64,000 bases of DNA from the NCBI RefSeq assembly GCF_000003195.3, contig NC_012877.2, positions 21,106,294 to 21,170,293 of the forward strand, read 5' to 3'. Position 1 is the first letter of the stretch. Each line of letters begins with the position of its first letter. The notes beneath the pieces are model-generated. The model was not told the DNA's origin, searched no databases, and saw only the letters and a program-made list of their open reading frames with translations. A program made the translations under genes and the position numbers. The DNA comes from Sorghum bicolor. Lineage: Eukaryota > Streptophyta > Magnoliopsida > Poales > Poaceae. Positions 22,177-34,581 of this stretch are shown here, in pieces.

Positions 22177-22905
22177 TGTTGACCTTATTTTTGGACACGT
22201 ATCTTTGGATACGCACCTGGAGTTAATGAAGTATAGATCGGCAGCTGGAAAAATGGTGACTAGTCTATAGGGGATTTGCCGATGAAGGTTGGTGCCGATT
22301 AGAGAACGATGGAATATGACTAAGTCTAGGAAATAGTGACGAGATCATGCTGATGACAAGCACTGGTGGTTGCCGATGACGGTGAGAGGCGGTCTATCGA
22401 TGGTTATGGAGAAAGATGCAGGGGTTGCCGATTGGCTCATGATAGTGTACCGATCGGTTGTGGAGGATAGTTTAATGTTTTCCTTAATTATTAGAGTTTG
22501 TTTTGTATACAGATTCCATTTAAATTGGTATTCGAGTTCTAGTCGTGTCTAGTTGTAGCTCTTTAGGGTAGGGTATAAATCTAGACCCTGTGGCAATGTA
22601 ATTGACATCTATCAACCAATCAAACACAAGTTTTTACTCATATTCCAGTATCTAGTTTTTCGATGACTTCGTCATATTTTCCTTTTTTCTACGAGTTCTT
22701 AGGAATTCATCGAGTCAAACTCGGCGTGTTCTCAAGTTCCGCATGAGCACCTCTTGGCCGTGATATCCGGGCGCATCGCTGTTGTCGGGACCAAAGTGTT
22801 CGAGCTACCACCTTTGTCGATTGTAAGGTCAAATCGGCTGGCACGCCTTAACGTTTGAATTGGGTATTAGCCCTTTGTGTTTGCAAATCAGCTTTTGCAC
22901 CAACA
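22177..22905 (+). mobile_element. 5' LTR of element A
   Basis: 729 bp. It contains many gccgat/gccgatg words, a TATA box TATAAAT at 22574-22580 and the end ttttgcaccaaca. By eye it differs from the 3' LTR by about 4-5 percent over the first 300 bp, mostly transitions. Confidence 0.9.
22574..22580 (+). promoter_or_regulatory. TATA box in 5' LTR of A
   Basis: gggTATAAATctagacc; the same motif and surroundings occur at 57968 (3' LTR), 60105 (element I) and 10135 (truncated copy), which supports it as the retrotransposon promoter. Confidence 0.65.
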
Positions 22906-22910
22906 CATAT

Positions 22911-22930
22911 GTTGGCACGCCCAGTGGGAC
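22911..22930 (+). other. probable primer-binding site region of A
   Basis: ttggcacgcccagtgggac lies 6 bp inside the 5' LTR and is conserved as ttggcaYgcccRgtgggac in the copies at 10474 and 60444. The tRNA is not assigned here. Confidence 0.6.
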
Positions 22931-22953
22931 CAAGATTCAAGATTAAGATCAAC

Positions 22954-24077
22954 ATGTTGAACGCTAATTTCGACTTGGAGAACATTATCCCCGTGACGGA
23001 AGCCAATCTCAGAGATGAGCAGAAGCAAGCTATGGCAAAAGCCATGGAGGACTAAAAGCAGCTATGCTTGAAATCCTTCAGTATCAACAGGAGTGGCGAG
23101 GTGATCCAGAAGGAAGCATTGCCGATGCCTCGGCAAGTTACTTTTGAGGCCAATCCTAGAAAACTTCAAGACATGGTTGACAGTGCTATTAACCATGCCT
23201 TGATCAATCAATATGGTGTACTGTCCAACATGATTTTCAATGTTATGGCTAGAACTTTCAAAGAAGGACAAGTACCACCATCTTATGTGGGTCCTGTCTA
23301 TCATCAGCTAGGGACATCGGTAGTCACGGCTCCATCGGCTACTACGGCCGTTGCGGGTGCAGAAGTTAATTCCCCTCCAAGCACATTAGCGATGACTAAT
23401 GCGCAATCTACACCGATGACGACCAATCCATCAACATCAGATGGGCAAATCAAGCTTGCCACAGATCTATTGGCATCGGCGATGTCAGGGACTGTTCCTC
23501 CCAACTGGTGGGGCTATGGTATGCCCCAGAATTGATGGCAAAAAGTCCTGGAAAGTCTCAAGTGGCTGACGTGACAGGCAAGGCTCCTATGGCATCGGCG
23601 CCACCAAACACGCTGATGAATCAGAATCCCCAGTATTCTACAACTACTACTGCAAGACCTTTTACTGGGAATTCTCAAGCACCAACGTTCCAGATGCCTA
23701 ACGCATCGACAGATCCTATGCCGACGCAACAGAGGTTTATGACACAGCTAGGGTATGTCAATTCAATGATGATGCCCAATTACCAGTCATCGGCAGGACC
23801 TACGCCGATGAATATTAATAGTGGATGGACAGGGCAGTTTGTCTTTCCACAGATGCCTCAGCAGAATCATCAGGCTGTGGGGTTTCAATAGGGACTAGTG
23901 CAACCTGGATTTTAGAATCAAGGATTGATCAACCAGCCGATGAATCTTGGTCAGCAACTTGGTGGTCAGGATACAATGGTTAATCCAATGTTCCATGGAG
24001 ATCGTGCACCTCAGAGACACGTGGAAGCTTATCAACAGGTGCTAGATCCACAACCACCTCATTGGCAAGATGTCGAT
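22954..24077 (+). pseudogene. gag N-terminal part of element A
   Basis: It starts with ATG at 22954 (MLNANFDLENIIPVTEANLR). Later come KSFSINRSGEVIQKEALP, a segment with SAINHALINQYGVLSNM, and a long Pro/Thr/Met/Gln-rich low-complexity stretch (TTTTARPFTGNSQAPTFQMP). Stops occur at 23053 (TAA), about 23533 (TGA, followed by a frameshift) and 23889 (TAG). The paralogue in I is open at the first and third. The coding region is then cut at 24077 by element B. It is the structural capsid precursor in an intact element; this copy cannot make it. Confidence 0.8.
24073..24077. repeat. target-site duplication of B, left copy (tcgat)
   Basis: tcgat here, ccgat at 32069-32073; the uninterrupted paralogue at 61594 has ccgat, so the left copy has one C-to-T change. 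Confidence 0.8.
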
Positions 24078-25302
24078 TGTTGATATTTGGTAACGCCATC
24101 AGAAAATGATCCGCAAGCGCACGGATATCGGTGAGCACTGCACCCGGGAGGTTATCCAGAGTATCGTATTTCTATTTTTACCACTAGGAGAAAGCGTGCA
24201 TCTAACTAACCAAATCTATTGCTACTACCCTTTAGGCTACAAAGAATGTTTTTTGATGTGAGCGATGTATAGAGAAGACTGCAACCGTAGTTTCGTTCTA
24301 ACCTTAGTAAGGATGATCTACTGTTTTATTGGGGAGGCTCACGGAATCTAGACACCACAGAGGATGTTCAAGCCGCACCTATAAACCCTATCCTTCCTGC
24401 TAACGAGATATGGTCTGCAAAGGTAACTCGAAAATGTCACGTTCCTCGCTACTACCACGGTCCAGCTAGTCAGGGGATATCTATGAGTACCCTAGCCCAA
24501 ACACCACGTTTACGCTAGCAATGATTACTCTAAACTCAACTGGAAGAGACTAAAGTAAACTCATAAACCAAAGAACAATAAAAAATAACTTACTAGAATT
24601 TAGAAGTCGAATTACTGAAGAATCATAGCAGCAAGCCTCGAGTTAGGAGAACTTGATCCTGCAGGTACAACCTCGGAGTAGACACCGACAGGCTGGGCTT
24701 CCTCCGATCTACACCTCCACTCTATCTCTCTCAATCTAGTAGAACTTAGAAGAACTAATTCTACTCTCACATTGGATGCTAAGCCCTAAGTCTATTTAGA
24801 GGAGAGGTATTCCTTCGAGGGCTCCTCTCAACTCTATGATGAACTTGTTCTCCTCCAGGGGCCAGGGGTCTGCTTATATAGTCCCCTCAAGTGTATCTGA
24901 GTCGTCGAATCAAACCGACATTGATTGAACGGTTATCCTTGACCCGATAGGTCGGTGGAGCGTAATCCCCGAAACGAGTCCTGATTGTACTCTAGGACAG
25001 GGCGGGCGCCCTAGGGGGGAGGGCGGGCGCCCTACCCTCAGGCCCGTTCGCCTTCCCGTTCGTTCCCATGGCTTCTGGAGTCTTCTAGATGACAGAAAAT
25101 TGCGCGGCACGCTAATATCTCTATGTAAACCCGACATGTGGGCCTTTCTTCCGTATTTCCTGATACCCCCCTGCAGAAATAGACAAACACCAAAACTCGT
25201 GGAATTCTGTCAGATAAAACCCTAAGTCTGGGTGTTGGTTGTATATGGATCCCTTTCTTTATTTATTTGATGATTATATTTGGTACTTAAGGACCGTCAA
25301 CA
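24078..25302 (-). mobile_element. LTR of element B (3' in element orientation)
   Basis: 1225 bp, ending GGACCGTCAACA next to the tract actcccccaaactt. It has two gggcgccc palindromes at 25011-25033. Confidence 0.9.
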
Positions 25303-25320
25303 ACTCCCCCAAACTTACCT
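25303..25320 (-). other. polypurine tract of element B (complement)
   Basis: actcccccaaacttacc on plus; on minus a purine run against TGTTGACGG. Confidence 0.75.
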
Positions 25321-28062
25321 CTTGCTCGTCCATGAGCAAGGATGAAGTCAAGAGTTCCTGCAGTGGTTTTATGCCTTAAAAGTACACATGCATTCAAGCA
25401 AGATCTCATCTCTGAGTTAGAATAAATTGTTAGGACTTAAAACTTACTCATTTTACCTTTCACCATGGGGCTTGTAACCGTCACTTGTGTCTTGAGCAGT
25501 TAAAAGATAGAACGGTCAAGTCAAGCACCATGTCTCTTATTCTTGATCAACTATAGCTCTGGAGTTTTTGCAGATTTTCAAATAAAACTCAGAGATTCCT
25601 TGTATGACTTTCTCAAATCTCTCTTTTATGGTATTTTTGGATCCTTTCCAAGGCAGCAATGGTATATGCCTTCTCTCAAAGTATGTGTTATTTTTGGTAC
25701 AAGGAATAGTGACATTGCCTTCTCTCTCACCCTACTCTAGTAAGGCTTTAATATCTGGAGCTCATAGGTGGGAGACAAAGTATACATACTTACAAGACAT
25801 TTATTGTATAGTCAAACCATGGATCCAAAGAAACAAGTCAATAAGTCAAATCAAGATGTGCATGTGTGGCGAGTGAATGGTGTATGGTGATGATGGTGAT
25901 AACAATGGTAAAAGTCTAATTCTACTTTTTGCTCTTTTAAGGGGATACATACCTTTCTTGCTCTTTTCAAACTTTTTGAGGAGAATGAGATGCTCTAAAT
26001 TTTCTTTTTCTTTCCTCTCAGGTGGGTATCTTGTACCCCTAATTCTACTGTCGGACACTTGTCCATTTTTACCTCTCGTCTCACTTTTTCTTTTCTTTCG
26101 AGGTTCCGGGCACTTGCCCCTTTTTATTTCCTCGTATTTTTTTCTCTCTTTCTTTTTTTAGAGCACTCAACTCCTGAAATAATATAGCAAGTGGTAGTAA
26201 CCAAGATAACTCGAGCATTTATTTCACAGGGAATAACAGGGATAGGAAAAAATTTTTGGCTATTCTCTCCCGGATTAGGAGTAGAATAATTTTAGGTGAA
26301 TCTAGAGATGGAATTGAGTGGATGTATGTGGATGCGTACTTCAGGAGTAGAAGCAGCATGTGTGAGTGAACGTGCAAGTGAATCTTGATTTTAACCGCAT
26401 GACAAGCTCCTAAGGGTCTACACAGCTTGACCACACTCAATGCTCATAAGCAGTAAAACGTAAATTTGTGGCTCAAAGTATAATAAGCATGTATGTATGG
26501 CTGTGGTAGGAATTTAAACTCTCATCATACAGGAACTCATCATGTGTTATTTCAAAGATTTTCAAAGATAAAATTCTCCATAATTCTAGCATCTCTAGGA
26601 GCAGATAAACAGCAGCTCAACCTTCCCATATCATATCCGTTAACAACTTAGACTTCAGATCAAGTACTCTTCCCACAAGTTCAGGTTTAGAGCAGGTTTA
26701 AATTATAACAGTTATGGCTAAACTTGAGAGAGAGCTCAAACTTGAAAACTAGGTACATGGCAGAGCAACTATTTATCATATCCATGTAAGAGTTTATCAT
26801 TTAAGTTCAGTTTGGCCTAGACACTTTATTTATTTATTTAGCAAACTAAGCAAAGATATATATAAGCACAAAATTTTTATTTGGGTTTTCATGATTATGC
26901 ATCTTTTTATTATTTGAGTAAAGTATAAATGCGAGTAGAAACACTTAGCTGGATAAATGGGGGTGCTCTCCCCCAAGCTGGATTTTGACGTAATTTCGTC
27001 TGATGTAGCTAGCAGGTGGCGGAGGTGTATTTGAACGTCGGCAGCACCCTGACAGCGATTAGGATGTCCTCCGTCTGCTAGTATTCTTTGATCCTTGAAT
27101 TCTGTGAAGCTCAAATAGACAACAAACCTTTGTGGAACTGGTTAAGTGTTAACATAAAATCTCTTTGCCTTTATCATATTGAGCTTCCTCCTAATATTTT
27201 ATTTAGCAGGATCATGCACTTATTATTTATATTTTTATTGTAAGATGAAAACATATTTATTTTATGCCACCACAGTGAATGTACCTATGGGTTTTATGCC
27301 ATGAGCATACTGACATGGGGCTTACTATTTTTAACATTTTTATTTTCTTTTCAAGATGATATGAACCTGATTAACTAAGCAAACTATTCTAAATAATTGA
27401 AAAGAAAAGGATAACTACCAAGTTTACCTCTTGGCAAGGTGTTCGGTGTTTCTAAGTCCTCCAAATGGGACTCTCCGTTTTCTCAGTCGTCCTGGGATTC
27501 GCTGGATGGTGTAGTCGGTGATTCCGGTGGCGCCTCCTCTTCATGTATAACTATCTTCTCTTCCTGACTCGATGCTACGGTCTCCTCAGGACAGTTCTGT
27601 TCAAGCTGTATGTCTTCAGACCTTACTACATCTCCTTCGTAGTCTGCCCATCCGTCCTTGATGATTTGCCTCCTCAGGTTGCGGTTGTGTTGTCTTCTTC
27701 TTGTCCTGACCTTCTTAGAGTCTTCAACTATATAGTTAGGGTCAGTAAAATAGCGGCATACCTTCTCAGAGGGGAAGTGCCTGTGGACTTCTCCGGTTCC
27801 ATGTAGATGATTGCTTTAACGGTGCTGAGGAACGGTCTCTTGAGGATGATGGGTGGATAATACTCGACTTCTCCCATGTCGATAACCTTCAACCTTTCGG
27901 AATGTCTGATCTTCCATCTGGAGCTGGGTCATCCTCTTTGGTCAGAAATGGTGACATAAGTCGACGATCTTGACCTTCTTGAACTGCAGTGACCATCTTA
28001 GCTGACTCAGTCCACAATTGCTTGTTCCTGTTCCTCCTGTTGGTCCTCTTCCTTGGTTCATG
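25321..28062 (-). other. noncoding 3' region and PR2 remnant of element B
   Basis: It aligns with E 12386-15048 and D 49770-52540. An internal polypurine tract complement (ctctcccccaagctgg) is at about 26968. PR2 survives only in pieces between about 27480 and 28000; the active-site portion seen in D and E is missing here, so an internal deletion has removed it. Confidence 0.55.
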
Positions 28063-28431
28063 TCAGGATTGCTCTAAGATTTGTGTAGTCTTGTTCTTAA
28101 AGGAAAACTTCTCCTTCCTCCCCTTGATGTAGAGACTAATCTTGGCAGCATTGGGGCGTACAAGGTACCAACTCGGATGCAGAGGTTCTTCAATATTCCC
28201 TTTGGGAAACTTAGTGTCTGATCTGCAAGCCTGGGCATAATGTTGACGCTGGAGGCAAAGTCGCAGAGTGCTTCTGGGAAGTCCACCATGCAGATGGAGA
28301 TCGGGATGACGGGGCGTCCTGGATCGCCTCTCTGAGTAGTTAGGCCTCTGTTGATTCCAACCTTGATTTTGTTGAGGACGGTTGTAGTAGTAGTTGTTCT
28401 TGTTGTTGATGTAGTTTATGTCCTCAAGCAC
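28063..28431 (-). pseudogene. gag C-terminus and PR1 remnant of element B
   Basis: It opens MLEDINYINNKNNYYYNRPQ and continues QNQGWNQQRPNYS, an Asn/Gln/Tyr-rich stretch like the end of Athila gag. The protease core is frameshifted: MVDFPEALCDFASSVNIMP is read in the neighbouring frame (28074-28289), with D-F-A-S in place of D-F-G-S. The middle with the VIETGTDER segment is missing. Inactive. Confidence 0.65.
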
Positions 28432-29782
28432 CTCATGACAGTGATTGCCTGAGTAACTAGTATCTCGAGTGTGTTTGTGCTCGTAGATCCAAGCCCTTCA
28501 CTTGGTGGAGTTTGGAAGTTGTAAATCCTCCATCTTTTGCTCAAAGTGTACCTGCTCATAGAGAAAAGGCAGAGATCAAGTGCATGGGCCCTGTTGGTGA
28601 AAAACACCAACAAAACCAAAAGTGTATTTGTTCTTCTTTAACCTTAAGCATAGTGAGCAAGACAAAGTTGCTGGATAATAAGATCATGAGTGTAGCATTT
28701 AAAACATTTGTCAGATCAGATCGCTCGACCGAATAGAAAGATAATCTATCTATATTTATGTTTTGTTTATATCTTCCAAATATTGAATGTGCAACATTTT
28801 AGCTTATATGATTAGGAGTGTAGGATCATGGAGGTAGTACTAGGAACAAGGGCTAAACATGTTGAATTAATTGGGTTTGTTAATTTGGAGTTACAATTCA
28901 TACATGTTTGTATCTTTATTTTATGTGAACACCATAACCAAGGAGAAGGTTATAAAAGCGATAGTTAAGTACCTTAAGATATTACCTTACTTGAAGAGTG
29001 ACGGTACAGTATCACCTTGTGGAAGCTTTCCTTTCTTAGCGGTTGTGCACCGTGTTTGTGGCACCCTTTGTCTTGTTCCATGGATCATCTCTCTATGATG
29101 AATGAGCTATGTCTTCCTTGTGCAAATCGTTAAACTTCATGTGTCTCCTTTGTCTTCAATGTGAGTTTGTATCTCAGGACTTCCCAGGTTGATAATGAAT
29201 GTTTTCCTGTAGGGGTTAGTCCGACAAAATATACCAATGCCTACTCAAGCAGTTTTTAGTTCAGTAACCAAACTAGACTCCATGTCTAATCAGATTAAGG
29301 AAGGCTATTTAACCTAAGCACCACGCTTAATTTAAAAGCCAATAGAAGTATGTACAATACTTCCAAACTAACACTTACCAGGATAAACATAGGTAACATG
29401 ATGGCTTTAATAGAGAAGTAGTGTGACTAGTATTTAACAAATCAAGCATGTCTCAAAGGTAGGGATAACCAACATAGCAACATGGCAAAAGATGTTTTTG
29501 GTAAAGTACTCCCCCAAGCTTGAATTTTGCAAATTCAAGTTTGGATGCATTTAATTCAATGTGATGGTTGGTTGGTCATACCTTGTGCTTGTCATTCATC
29601 CGATCTTCTTGCTCCAATCCTGGAAAGGTTAGTGTCAAGAATACCCGAAGGAATATTTCTACAATTATCTTTATATGCTCAATACACAAGGCAATGTTGA
29701 AAATAATTAGAAGTTCATGTTATGATCTGATAAGTGCTTGTTTTAGGACACTAAGCTTGTCCTTGGGAAACCATCAATCAAC
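28432..29782 (-). other. noncoding interior of element B
   Basis: Shared with D and E. A polypurine tract complement (actcccccaagcttgaatttt) lies at about 29509. No gene is recognised. Confidence 0.5.
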
Positions 29783-30724
29783 TCAACGAGATCTGCAATA
29801 TTTATTATAGACATATGCATCGACAACCGCTCTTTTAAAGTTTTTATAAATAGAAAGGAAGAGGGGGTTGGAGATCTTAAATGTGGTGATGTTGGAGAGA
29901 CCAATAGATTGGGAAGATGTTTTATATGAGTAAGGACTGGGTGAGGTATTTATGAAATAACTTCCATGCTCACTGTTGTTTCTCTCATTCTCAAACTCCA
30001 AGGATGATTCTTCATGAATGCTTAAAATTCCTCTAGGATTGTCTCTCAAGTTTGTTTTATATATCCATTCAATGGTGATAACACATGGATTTCTAATGCC
30101 CTCTAGCCATTGATGTTGCTCTTCTCGATCCTTCTTGTGTTCTTGGTGACTCTTATGCATGGGATGTCTAGAGATATTCATAGGATTATCGAGAGGTTCA
30201 AGAGAAAGAGCATAGTAGAAATTTTTAAGCTCAAGGATGGGATGGATAGCCGAATCATGGGATTGAAATGTTTGGAAATCAGCTATTGAAACTTCCTTTC
30301 CTTGTCTGGGAGATGATTCCTTCTCTATCTCTAGGAATTTTATATGAAGACTAGTGCAAGAAGGATGTCCACGAATGAAGACATACCTTCCTTTACTAAT
30401 AGATAAAGAAGGAAAGACTCTACCAAAGGTTATATGATTAAGACCAATGTGAAAATATCGAGAAAAAACATGGTCTTGTAGGGCTAGGTTTAAACCAGAA
30501 TTTATAGAAAGATTAAAAGTTTCCCTAGGTGTAGCTAAAAGTTCATTATCTTCTTGATTAAAAGATAGGACCTCGGCTATAGAAAAGGGTTGGTTTTGAC
30601 CTATTGCAATCAACTCTGAACACAGATCATAATTAGGGGCAGAACTTGTTGACTCCCATGGTCTATGGCTGGTCTCCGAAGGTGCAAAGAATTCAATAAT
30701 AGGTTTGGAATTTGAGTTATCCAT
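29783..30724 (-). CDS. 313-aa gag-like ORF of element B
   Basis: ATG at 30724 (MDNSNSKPIIEFFAPSETS), stop after CRSR at 29783. It lies about 120 bp inside the LTR, as gag does in Athila-type elements. The sequence is hydrophilic with no membrane segment or zinc knuckle; the Athila-like N/Q/Y-rich gag end is in a separate block at 28400. The last 50 residues equal the end of the 70-aa ORFs of D and E, and the N-terminal part (QNQPFSIAEVLSFNQEDNEL) has a diverged partner in element H near 59160. It is intact as a frame. A gag role is inferred from position. Confidence 0.6.
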   Translation of the reverse strand: MDNSNSKPIIEFFAPSETSHRPWESTSSAPNYDLCSELIAIGQNQPFSIAEVLSFNQEDNELLATPRETFNLSINSGLNLALQDHVFSRYFHIGLNHITFGRVFPSLSISKGRYVFIRGHPSCTSLHIKFLEIEKESSPRQGKEVSIADFQTFQSHDSAIHPILELKNFYYALSLEPLDNPMNISRHPMHKSHQEHKKDREEQHQWLEGIRNPCVITIEWIYKTNLRDNPRGILSIHEESSLEFENERNNSEHGSYFINTSPSPYSYKTSSQSIGLSNITTFKISNPLFLSIYKNFKRAVVDAYVYNKYCRSR

Positions 30725-30811
30725 AAAGATGAAAAAAAAGATAAAAGTATAAAAGAATAAAAGTATAATACAAGATAATAGCAAGATTTAAAGTTATCTC
30801 AGCAAACCGTC

Positions 30812-30841
30812 TTTCTCCACGGCAACGGCACCAGAAATGCT
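30812..30841 (-). other. primer-binding site of element B (complement)
   Basis: ccacggcaacggcaccagaa precedes the right LTR. On minus it is a close match to tggcgccgttgccgggga, the Athila-type site thought to pair with tRNA-Asp. Confidence 0.75.
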
Positions 30842-32068
30842 TGTTGATATTAGGTAACGCCATTAGAAATGATCCGCAAGCACACGGATATCGGTGAGCA
30901 CTTCACCCGGGAGGTTATCTAGAGTATTGTATATATATTTTTACCACTAGGAGAAAGCGTGCATCTGACTAACCAACTCTATTGCTACTACCCTTTAGGC
31001 TACAAAGAATGTTTCTCGATGTGAGCGATGTATAGAGAAGACTGCAACCGTAGTTTCGTTCTAACCTTAGTAAGCGTGCATCTACTATTCTATTGGGGTG
31101 GCTCACAGAATCTAGACACCACAGAGGATGTTCAACCCGCACCTATAAACCCTATCCTTCCTGCTAACGAGATATGGTCTGCAAAGGTAACTCGGAAATG
31201 TCACGTTCCTCGCTACTACCACGGTCCAGCTAGTCAGGGGATATCTATGAGTACCCTAGCCCAAACACCACGTTTACGCTAGCAATGATTACTCTAAACT
31301 CAACCGGAAGAGATTAAAGTAAACTAATAAACCAAAGAACAATAAAACACTAACTTACTAGAATTTAGAAGTCGAATTACTAAAGAATCCTAGGAGCAAG
31401 CCTCAGGTTAGGAGAACTTGATCCCGTAGGTACAACCTCGGAGTAGACACCGACAGGTCGGGCTTCCTCCGATCTACACCTCCACTATATCTCTCTCAAT
31501 CTAGTAGAACTTAGAAGAACTAATTCTACTCTCACATTGGATGCTAAGCCCTAAGTCTATTTAGAGCAGAGGTATTCCTTCGAGGGCTCCTCTCAACTCT
31601 ATGATGAACTTGTTCTCCTCCAGGAGCCAGGGTGTCTGCTTATATAGTCCCCTCAAGTGAATCTGAGCCGTCGGATCAAACCGACATTGATTGAACGGTT
31701 ATCCTTGATCCTTTAGGTCGGTGGAGCGTAATCCCCGAAATGAGTCCTGAATGGACTCTAGGACAGGGCGGGCGCCCTAGGGGGGAGGGCGGGCGCCCTG
31801 CCCCCGGGCCCGTTCGCCTTCCCGTTCGTTCCCATGGCTTCTGGAGTCTTATAGATGACAGAAAATTGCGCGGCACGTTAATATCTATATGTAAACCCGA
31901 CATGTGGGCGTTTCTTCCGTATTTTCTGATAACCCCCTGCAGAAATAGACAAACACCAAAACTCGTGGAATTCTGTCAGATAAAACCCTAAGTCTTGGTG
32001 TTGGTTGTATTTGGATCCCTTTCTTTATTTATTTGATGATTATATTTGGTACTTAAGGACCATCAACA
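30842..32068 (-). mobile_element. LTR of element B (5' in element orientation)
   Basis: 1227 bp, closely similar to 24078-25302. It contains two gggcgccc palindromes at 31767-31801 and ends GGACCATCAACA followed by the TSD ccgat. Confidence 0.9.
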
Positions 32069-33300
32069 CCGATGCTTACTGGGCTGATAAGGTAGCTGAA
32101 GTAATAAGAGACCAATTTGGGATAAAACCCAAAGTCAACACATACTCTTATCAGACACCGTATCCTCCTGCATATGATTTAATTCCACTTCCAAATCGGT
32201 ACAAGGTACCAGATTTCACTAAGTTTTCTAGACAGGATGATACGTCTACTATGGAGGATGTTAACAGTTTCATCATCCAGTGTGGAGAATCTCCTAACAG
32301 AGATGAGTTAAGGGTTCGCTTGTTTTCATCATCTTTGTCTGGATCGGCTTTTACTTGGTTTATTTCGTTGCGTCCTAATTCTGTGATTACTTGGGCCGAT
32401 CTAGAGAAGCAATTCCACAAATATTTCTTTTCTAGGGTTCATGATAAAAAGATTACCGATTTAGTCAGGCTGAAGCAACCTAATGATGAATCGGTTGCAA
32501 GTTTTGTGCAGAGGCTGCGAGAGGTTAAAAATAAATGCTATAGTCTGGTTCTGGATGATCGGCAGCTAGCCGATTTGGCTTTCCAGGGATTATTGCCTCA
32601 TATCAGAGACAAGTATGCTTCGCAGGAGTTCGAGAACCTGAGTCATTTGGTGTAGAGGATTTCAGACCAAGACATCGAGGCCTTTGAACCAAAGAGGCCA
32701 TGGAATAAAAAGGTGTCATTTGTCGATGAAGTGGCAAGCTCAGATTCTGATGAAGAACCAGTCATCGGCTTGGCAGAATGGGTGATGAATAAGAAGTCGA
32801 TGTCTTGTCCTTTTGGGCATAAGGAGCCAGAGAAGTTTGCATTTGATATCACCAAAGCCGATAGAATATTTGACTTTCTACTTCAAGAAGGACAAATCAA
32901 GTTATCACCCAACCATGTGATTCCATCGGCTGAAGAATTGAAGAAGCTGAAATATTGCAAGTGGCACAATGCAACGTCTCACAGCACAAATGAGTGCAAG
33001 GTTTTCAGGCAACAGCTGCAATCGGCTATAGAATCTGGGAGAATCAAGTTTGATAATTCTAAAGCTCAGAAGCCGATGAAGATCGACCAACATCCTTTCC
33101 CAACAAATATGTTAGATGCTAAGGGAGAAACCAAGGTCTTGACATCAGAGGCAGCTGAAAGAAGCGCATCGGTGGATGCTCAACATCAGATTACTACCGA
33201 TGACGCTAAAGGCAAGGGTCTGATTCAGGAAGGAACTAGCTCAGGAAGACCTCCCCGATCTAGCATTGTGATAACTCATAGAAGGCATCGGGAGACCTAG
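32069..33300 (+). pseudogene. gag capsid and nucleocapsid part of element A
   Basis: The frame resumes after B with ADKVAEVIRDQFGIKPKVNT and NRYKVPDFTKFSRQDDTSTM. The retrotransposon gag core follows (WADLEKQFHKYFFSRVHDKK, then SVASFVQRLREVKNKCYSLV). A TAG at 32653-32655 replaces the CAG seen in element I. Downstream are an acidic stretch (EVASSDSDEEPV) and a zinc-binding-like CKWHNATSHSTNEC (32958-32999), followed by a basic region. A further stop ends it at 33298-33300. Function in intact elements: particle formation and RNA binding. Confidence 0.85.
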
Positions 33301-34581
33301 CAACAATGTGAGGATCGGTATCGGCGCCAGCAGGAGGATCATCATCGGGAAGAAGAAAGACGCCGATAGGAGTGGAATTGGCATAAGGATCACTAGAACT
33401 GCCCATTCTTTATGCATTGCTGGGAACAAAATATTAAACTGCCCACTGTTAGAGATTGCCCTGAATGCAATGGTTATGATCGGTATGATAGACCTAATCG
33501 GCAATATCAGAACGATGATCGGCGATTTAATGGGCCGATTATGGGGAGAGCTTCAGTTCATGATCGGCTGGCGGGCAGACTCTGTGTGCATGACAGGCTT
33601 GGTGACCGTGTCGGGTATTTTCCCAGAAATCAAGAGGAGCTTGAAGAGATGGCAAATGCACGAGTTTCCGATGAGTTCATATTTTGTAGGGATGCTAATA
33701 CTTATCAAGTGGAGTCGAGAGGGAGTCGCTACCAATCGGTAAGACAGCCGCAACTTCCTCCATGGTGTCCAGAAGGATTGACTAGGACGCAGAAAAGAAG
33801 GCTGCAGCGTGAAAGACGAGAAGAGCTGAGCAAAGGAGAAAATTCTGCTAAGTCAGAAGATCGGCAGCAGCCATATCCTAAGGGAAAATGGCCATCGACA
33901 GATGTTAATATGATATTTATGTTGTCGATGGAGTTCCTTGTGCCGTCCAGTGATGATGAGGAGTTGGATTTTTCCGACCAGATAGCTCAGTTGGCTCTGG
34001 ACCCAGTGACGGCTATCTTTGAAAAGCCTGCCGACAATGAAAGACAGCATCTTAAAGCTCTATTTATCAAAGGTAGGGTTGATGGGCAGCCGATGACCAA
34101 GATACTTGTTGATGGTGGGGCTGCTATCAATATTATGCCATATGCAGTTTATCGGAAGCTTGGGAAAGGAGATCAAGACTTGACCAAGACCGATATCATG
34201 CTGAAGGACTTTGAAGGAAATGTGTCTCCGGTTAAGGGAGCAATATGTGTCGAGTTGACCATCGGCAGCAAAACCTTGCCGACAACTTTCTTCATTATCA
34301 GTGGAAAGGGTGCTTATAATCTGCTACTAGAGAGAGATTGGATCCATGCCAATTGTTGCATCCCGCCCACAATGCATCAATGCTTGGTTCAGTGGGTAGG
34401 TGACAAGATTGAGATTGTCCCAGGAGATTCTTCATATGTTATAGCATCGGCAGAGGTGGATACTTATGAAAGGACCAGATGCATTTCAGGGGAGATTTGG
34501 GAAAGGATTTTCTCAAGGTTGCCGATTACGAGATTCCACCGATCCAAGCAGTCGGTTCTGGTGAAGAGTTTTAATGGATAG
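33301..34581 (+). pseudogene. second zinc-like motif and protease of element A
   Basis: After several stops in 33298-33400 a Cys-rich segment appears (CPFFMHCWEQN, then VRDCPECNGYDRYD). A frame from 33412 runs 389 codons to 34581, with a basic region (TRTQKRRLQRERREEL) and a retropepsin domain: ILVDGGAAINIMP at about 34105, where gypsy families have D-S/T-G-A and Tat-type elements often have D-G-G-A. Then GSKTLPTTFFIISGKGAYNL and LLERDWIHANCCIPP, matching the LLGRDWIH segment. The domain looks whole apart from the upstream interruptions. Confidence 0.8.

Larger units (their letters stand above)
24078..32068 (-). mobile_element. element B: Athila-like non-autonomous element (family N) in gag of A
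   Basis: LTRs of 1225 and 1227 bp (TGTTGAT...ATCAACA on plus), the polypurine tract complement after the left LTR and the primer-site complement (cggcaacggcaccagaa) before the right LTR show minus orientation. It contains the longest gag-like ORF of the family (313 aa), a frameshifted PR1 and a partly deleted PR2. No RT or integrase is found. It splits gag of A. Confidence 0.9.

Noticed and set aside
27543..27806. Open frame on plus in B (CPSVLDDLPPQ type)
   Set aside because: It is the reverse-strand shadow of the PR2 region; the same shadow appears in E and D.
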